Source: Candidatus Shapirobacteria bacterium UBA1435
GTDB lineage: Bacteria > Patescibacteriota > Microgenomatia > UBA12405
Assembly (NCBI GenBank): GCA_002329385.1
Contig: DCTR01000028.1
Location: forward strand, 2,431-10,770
DNA: 8,340 nucleotides
Reading direction: 5' to 3'
The notes beneath the pieces were generated by a model. The model searched no databases. It was given only the letters and a program-made list of their open reading frames with translations, and had not been told where the DNA came from. The position numbers were made by a program, and so were the translations under genes. Positions 6,481 through 8,340 of the stretch are shown in pieces; the stretch's first letter is position 1, and each line of letters begins with the position of its first letter.

Positions 6481-7131
6481 ATGTCTGGTTATGGTCTTCT
6501 TATCGGTATTTCTTTCGCCATTGGCCTTAGTTATTTTCAAAAACACAACCGACTCGTCCCCAAGTCGAAAGAGAATTGGTTTGCCATCGGTATCATCATC
6601 TCCTCCGTTATTGGCGCCAGGTTATACCACGTTTTCGACTATTGGGAGTATTACTCCCAACATCCCGCCCAAATTATTAACACCCCGGCCGGCGGTCTGG
6701 GCATATACGGCGGCATTATTGCCGCCATCTTGTTTATTTGCCTTTTTGCCAAAATCAACCGCCTGTCTCTTTTGCCCCTTCTGGATACGCTTGCCCCCAT
6801 CCTTCCTCTTGGCCAAAGCATTGGCCGTTTCGGCAACTTTCTCAACCATGAAGTCTATAGCCCCAATGGCCTGCCAGTATGGCTTTTTGAATCAATTGGT
6901 TGTCTGTTTCTCTATTTTGTCATCCGCAAAGCCAAAACCAGTCCCACCGCCCTCTATCTTCTCGGTTACGGCGCCGTCAGGTTCTTTCTTGAATTTATGC
7001 GACAAGACACCTGGCAAATCGGCAATATAAAAATCGCTCAACTGATATCCCTCGCCTTTATCACCCTTGGCCTAATTCTTTTATCCCATCCAAAATCAAA
7101 AAACAAAAACACCAGCGGCAACAGGAAATAA
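6481..7131 (+). CDS. lgt: Prolipoprotein diacylglyceryl transferase
   Basis: This integral membrane enzyme attaches diacylglycerol from phosphatidylglycerol to the lipobox cysteine of prelipoproteins, the first step of lipoprotein maturation. Diagnostic motifs are GARLYH (45-50), GGLGIYGG (71-78), GRFGNFLNHEVY (115-126, with Arg116 matching the essential Arg143 of E. coli) and RFFLEFMRQD (167-176). The HGG motif of E. coli (His103) reads YGG here, a form I recall from many Gram-positive Lgt proteins. At 216 aa it is much shorter than E. coli Lgt (291 aa). It begins right at the conserved YGLLIG helix, and an in-frame stop (6472-6474) rules out a longer N-terminus. About seven hydrophobic segments are present. 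A basic, polar tail ends it, and its last 94 bp overlap the opposing glycosyltransferase gene. Confidence 0.93.
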   Translation: MSGYGLLIGISFAIGLSYFQKHNRLVPKSKENWFAIGIIISSVIGARLYHVFDYWEYYSQHPAQIINTPAGGLGIYGGIIAAILFICLFAKINRLSLLPLLDTLAPILPLGQSIGRFGNFLNHEVYSPNGLPVWLFESIGCLFLYFVIRKAKTSPTALYLLGYGAVRFFLEFMRQDTWQIGNIKIAQLISLAFITLGLILLSHPKSKNKNTSGNRK

Positions 7132-8177
7132 AAAACTTTAATTCTGTCCATCCATGGCACGACTATCCAGCTGCCACTAAGTAAAAACGGCAGGTAGCCG
7201 AACCCCATCAACCCCACCTGCCATACCATCAACCCCGCCCAGGTTAGCCTGCTTTTAATCTCCACTATAGGAATTAGCATATAAAGCCAAGTAAAATACC
7301 ACAAATTCCCCTGTTTTATTGCCAAACCTACCCACAATAAAACCAAAAGCCACCTGCCTACCCCCAACGTCTTTTCTTCGTCCACCAACCAAATCGGCAC
7401 CATCGCCAGGCTCACAAATTTTGTCGCCACCGACATCACCCAAACCGGCCACCGCCACATCTTATCTCTTCCCGCCACCATTATCGCCGCCAATGCCAGC
7501 ACCACCATTAACAGGTCGTTGTGCCCGTTTACCACCAGCTCCATCAATAAAAACGGGTTGAAAAACCAATACGCCGCCACTCTCTCTTTTTGCTTTTCCC
7601 ACCTCATCAACCACAACCCTCCCAAGACAAACACCGCCAGGTTCATTAACTTTAAGCCAAAAAACGCCGCTACCAACCTCTGATAACCAAAAACCAGAAG
7701 GGGAATTAAGGCGTAAACCAAATATACCGGCCCATAGACATATACGTTGTCAACGTTCCCCAAAAGGTCAATCCACAAGTCCTTGCCTGCCCATTGTGCT
7801 GGCGCAATCAAATAAGGATTTTGGCCATATTGTCCCAACTGTTTTGAACTGAACAGATAAGTAAAGATATCTTTAGACAAAAACGGATAGCTAAACGCAC
7901 AAATCACCCCAATTACCACCGCCAACCAAAACCAACTATTAGCTTCGGTTGTTTCCAGAAACAGCAGTTTTATCTGCACCCCCAGCATTGACAGACAAAA
8001 AAATACCATTACTGCTCCCGCCACCAGCCTATGGCTATTGACATATTCAATCCATCCCATCAATCCGATCACCCAAGGCTTAGATTCAGCCAACAACCAA
8101 ACCAATGCCGGATTTGTCAAACCATAAGAACATACCCCCAAAGCTATCGCTCCCGCCAACACACCAATCCTCATCAT
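7038..8177 (-). CDS. GT-C membrane glycosyltransferase, MptA/MptB-like
   Basis: This 379-aa polytopic protein has about ten hydrophobic segments and starts with one. After the second or third segment comes a loop with SKDIF (Asp103), followed by YGQNPY (117-122). This resembles the D-x-x-x-Y ... G-x-x-PY loop of GT-C enzymes, where the acidic residue is catalytic. YGPVY (148-152) and NPFLL-x-E with GHND (207-221) resemble the polyprenyl-phosphomannose-dependent mannosyltransferases MptA and MptB and related GT87 proteins. It probably transfers a sugar from a polyprenyl-phosphate donor to an envelope glycan or lipid on the outer face of the membrane; donor and acceptor are unknown. Another ATG follows immediately (8174) and an in-frame stop at 8181-8183 blocks extension. 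The 3' end overlaps lgt tail to tail by 94 bp. Confidence 0.75.
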   Translation of the reverse strand: MMRIGVLAGAIALGVCSYGLTNPALVWLLAESKPWVIGLMGWIEYVNSHRLVAGAVMVFFCLSMLGVQIKLLFLETTEANSWFWLAVVIGVICAFSYPFLSKDIFTYLFSSKQLGQYGQNPYLIAPAQWAGKDLWIDLLGNVDNVYVYGPVYLVYALIPLLVFGYQRLVAAFFGLKLMNLAVFVLGGLWLMRWEKQKERVAAYWFFNPFLLMELVVNGHNDLLMVVLALAAIMVAGRDKMWRWPVWVMSVATKFVSLAMVPIWLVDEEKTLGVGRWLLVLLWVGLAIKQGNLWYFTWLYMLIPIVEIKSRLTWAGLMVWQVGLMGFGYLPFLLSGSWIVVPWMDRIKVFYFLLPLVFLFFDFGWDKRIRPRVIKARDIS

Positions 8178-8182
8178 TACTT

Positions 8183-8188
8183 ATTCTA
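8183..8188 (-). promoter_or_regulatory. -10-like TAGAAT before the glycosyltransferase gene
   Basis: On the minus strand TAGAAT is followed by five bases and then the ATG at 8177. It is the same hexamer as the rplS -10 box. The spacing would place the transcript start at about the ATG, a leaderless arrangement. No matching -35 box is seen, and there is no Shine-Dalgarno sequence. Confidence 0.35.
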
Positions 8189-8278
8189 TCGCCAAAAGTT
8201 TGGTTAGATCCAAATACAAAGCTTAAGCCTATCACTCCAGCCACCATCGATTTGATACCATACTCAACCACATTCTTG

Positions 8279-8340
8279 TGACCCCGACGGGATTCGAACC
8301 CACGATTGCCTGGATGAAAGCCAGGAGTCCTAGGCCGCTA
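8279..8340 (-). tRNA. tRNA-Glu (anticodon TTC), 5' end outside the window
   Basis: Read on the minus strand, this is the 3' 62 nt of a tRNA. The anticodon stem pairs 8321-8325 with 8309-8313 around the loop CTTTCAT, with anticodon TTC at 8318-8316. The T arm is 8303-8287 with a TTCGAAT loop. The acceptor 3' strand CGGGGTC is 8286-8280 and the discriminator A is at 8279. The D-arm part GGCCTAGGAC is typical of tRNA-Glu. About 13 nt, including the 5' acceptor strand, lie beyond position 8340. CCA is not encoded (CAAG follows). Confidence 0.93.

Noticed and set aside
6287..7030. A long + strand ORF of 247 codons across the nuclease start and most of lgt.
   Set aside because: Its translation is Pro, Ser and Leu-rich out-of-frame sequence produced by the C-rich strand, and lgt in another frame has clear family motifs.
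8086..8271. A 61-aa minus-strand ORF beginning 7 nt after the tRNA-Glu 3' end, with one hydrophobic stretch and an EYG start faintly like Flp pilins.
   Set aside because: It overlaps the first 92 bp of the glycosyltransferase gene in another frame, has no Shine-Dalgarno sequence or pilin leader, and its second half is low-quality out-of-frame sequence.

Overview
This 8.3-kb window looks like chromosomal housekeeping DNA from a small-genome bacterium. I think a member of the Candidate Phyla Radiation (Patescibacteria) is most likely. The reasons are short versions of core proteins (Lgt of 216 aa, L19 of 103 aa), very tight gene packing, divergent DnaE active-site motifs, and a Pol X fragment that stops after the thumb domain. 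The lineage is inferred from protein character only. TGA ends lemA, dnaE and the glycosyltransferase gene, so the TGA=Gly code of Gracilibacteria and SR1 does not apply.

Positions 1-5185 hold four + strand genes in a row: the 3' end of a family X DNA polymerase, lemA, htpX and dnaE (replicative DNA polymerase III alpha with an intact-looking PHP domain). Spacings are 2, 8 and 74 bp, so at least the first three look like one transcription unit. Two membrane-associated proteins (LemA and the HtpX protease, a common bacterial pair) sit between two DNA polymerase genes. Positions 5186-5631 form a separate small unit. A good sigma70-type promoter and the only clear Shine-Dalgarno sequence in the window precede rplS (ribosomal protein L19), and a tRNA-Lys(TTT) follows 5 nt after the rplS stop codon.

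Positions 5634-6467 (-) encode an endonuclease/exonuclease/phosphatase-fold protein that runs head-on into the tRNA. Positions 6481-7131 (+) encode Lgt, the lipoprotein diacylglyceryl transferase, divergent from the nuclease gene with only 13 bp between start codons. Positions 7038-8177 (-) encode a multi-span GT-C glycosyltransferase of the MptA/MptB type, whose 3' end overlaps lgt by 94 bp. A tRNA-Glu(TTC), cut by the window edge, lies upstream of it on the same strand.

No mobile element, CRISPR array, prophage or defence system is visible, and no intergenic gap exceeds about 100 bp. The most unusual signal is in gene starts: the hexamer ATAAAC occurs, by my reading, only four times on the + strand, each time 0-4 nt before the ATG of a gene (lemA, htpX, dnaE, lgt). 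Two other notable points are a C-over-G bias on the + strand that persists under genes of both orientations, and signs of leaderless starts for lgt and the glycosyltransferase.
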